Shown here: positions 63,116 to 64,000 of the stretch, one piece after another
Numbering within the stretch: position 1 is the first letter of the stretch
Layout of the letters: each line of letters begins with the position of its first letter
Program-made: the position numbers and the translations under genes
From: Goleter apudmare HA4340-LM2
Lineage (GTDB): Bacteria; Cyanobacteriota; Cyanobacteriia; Cyanobacteriales; Nostocaceae
DNA length: 64,000 bases
Direction: 5' to 3'
NCBI GenBank assembly: GCA_019359495.1
Contig: JAHHHF010000080.1
Location: forward strand, 62,001-126,000
The notes under the pieces: generated by a model
Databases searched by the model: none
What the model was told of the DNA's origin: nothing
Seen by the model: the letters and a program-made list of their open reading frames with translations, nothing else

Positions 63116-64000
63116 ATGGTATGGACTCCCCTACATGCAAAAATCCATCGTACCATCCGATCGCGCCACTTATTTGAGCGGAATCAACGGTTATTAGTTG
63201 CTGTTTCTGGTGGGCAGGATTCTCTGTGCTTAATCAAAATCCTGTCAGATTTGCAACTAAAATGGGGATGGGATTTAGGTATTGCTCACTGCGATCATCG
63301 CTGGCGTGCTGACTCCCAAGCAAATGCTCAACATGTAGAAAATTTAGCTAAAACTTGGGATAAAAATTTTTATTTAGAAATAGCAAAAGAGCCTGTAAAT
63401 AGCGAAGCATCGGCGCGCAATTGGCGGTATCAAGCATTAAGTGCGATCGCCCAAGCAAATCATTACCAATATATTGTTACAGGACACACGAAGAGCGATC
63501 GCGCTGAAACCCTCATCTATAACTTAATACGTGGGACTGGTGCTGATGGTTTACAAGCACTGACTTGGCAACGTCCACTGACTACAAACATTACATTAGT
63601 ACGCCCACTTTTAGAAATCGCCCGCAAAGAAACAGGGCAATTTTGTCAAGAATTTCAACTACCTGTTTGGGAAGATTCTACCAATGAAGATGTTAAATAT
63701 GTCCGCAACCGCATTCGGCAAGAACTAGTGCCATATTTACAAGAAAATTTCAATCCCCAAGTAGAATCAGCCCTCGCTCAAACAGCAGAACTCCTACAAG
63801 CAGAAGTCGAATATTTAGAGCAAGTAGCCGAGAAGTTGCGGGAAGAAGCGACGGATAAGACGTGGACTTCGACTCCGCTCAGTCCACAAGGAGATGAGGT
63901 AGACGAGGAAGTAAGATATTCCTTATCTTCCGCAAATCTCCTCTTGCGGTTAAATCGACGGATACTGCAAAGAGCACCCCTAGCATTGCAACGTCGGGTA
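63116..64000 (+). CDS. tilS: tRNA(Ile)-lysidine synthetase, 3' end outside window
   Basis: The first 295 residues of TilS, which converts cytidine 34 of tRNA-Ile(CAU) to lysidine so that it reads AUA. The PP-loop motif V-S31-G-G-Q-D-S36 lies near the N-terminus. GHTKSDRAETLIYNLIRGTGADGL and the downstream VRNRIRQELVPYL are family signatures. The ATG at 63116 directly follows the XisI fragment. Around residues 247-263 the frame passes through a hairpin repeat (about 63,863-63,884) that adds TSTPLSPQGDEVDEE-like residues not typical of TilS. The gene continues past the window end. Confidence 0.93.
   Translation, partial: MVWTPLHAKIHRTIRSRHLFERNQRLLVAVSGGQDSLCLIKILSDLQLKWGWDLGIAHCDHRWRADSQANAQHVENLAKTWDKNFYLEIAKEPVNSEASARNWRYQALSAIAQANHYQYIVTGHTKSDRAETLIYNLIRGTGADGLQALTWQRPLTTNITLVRPLLEIARKETGQFCQEFQLPVWEDSTNEDVKYVRNRIRQELVPYLQENFNPQVESALAQTAELLQAEVEYLEQVAEKLREEATDKTWTSTPLSPQGDEVDEEVRYSLSSANLLLRLNRRILQRAPLALQRRV

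Overview
The window is chromosomal DNA of a filamentous, probably heterocyst-forming cyanobacterium of the Nostoc/Anabaena type. The evidence is the frequent HIP1 octamer GCGATCGC (for example 968-975), photosynthesis genes (psbX, ycf66, an nblS-type kinase), a CalA-type cyAbrB regulator, an XisI fragment, and several families of short palindromic repeats and MITE-like elements between genes. Most of it is ordinary core genome. The accessory DNA lies mainly at 32.6-44.1 kb.

Layout. 0-3.6 kb: a partial unknown gene, a DCC-type thiol oxidoreductase, then an oxidative-stress group (Dps, pirin, rubrerythrin). 3.8-10.7 kb: an orphan membrane-fusion protein, a LysR remnant, a DUF29 protein, lnt and gyrA. 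11.4-19.3 kb: a nucleotidyltransferase, a KTSC protein, a coiled-coil/TPR membrane protein, a galE with a C-terminal MshEN-like tail, an exported FAD oxidoreductase and two small proteins. 19.4-26.4 kb: purD-nblS, an OmpR-type regulator, an amino-acid permease and a lipoprotein methyltransferase. 26.7-32.6 kb: a giant polytopic membrane protein and a photolyase. 33-36.8 kb: an acireductone dioxygenase-like cupin, a CBS-pair protein with a HEPN-like motif, a Met/Cys-rich copper-binding protein and a degenerate metallo-beta-lactamase-fold protein.

37.0-44.1 kb is the most interesting region. It is a double-glycine peptide export locus with a HlyD adaptor, an overlapping C39-peptidase ABC transporter, and three small precursor genes (68, 61 and 51 codons). 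Their 25-residue leaders are nearly the same but their cores are unrelated: an acidic-then-basic peptide, a five-cysteine lysine-rich peptide, and an Arg/Gly/Phe pentapeptide repeat. A fourth, degenerate leader gene lies upstream. No modification enzyme is visible, so this looks like a secreted class II-type (microcin-like) bacteriocin or signal-peptide system.

44.2-50.4 kb: an alpha/beta hydrolase, a peroxiredoxin-like protein, pyrH-frr, a geranylgeranyl-reductase-family protein whose stop codon lies inside a MITE, and a CPBP protease. 50.5-64 kb: a cyAbrB regulator, an SdhB with an extra cluster cysteine, two TolB-like lipoproteins, ycf66, psbX, a YggT protein, accC, tRNA-Leu(GAG), a chorismate lyase-like protein, a DUF3352 protein, ccsB with an exact 350-bp tandem duplication of its 3' end, an XisI fragment and the 5' part of tilS.

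All calls come from reading the sequence and recalled family knowledge. No database search was run.
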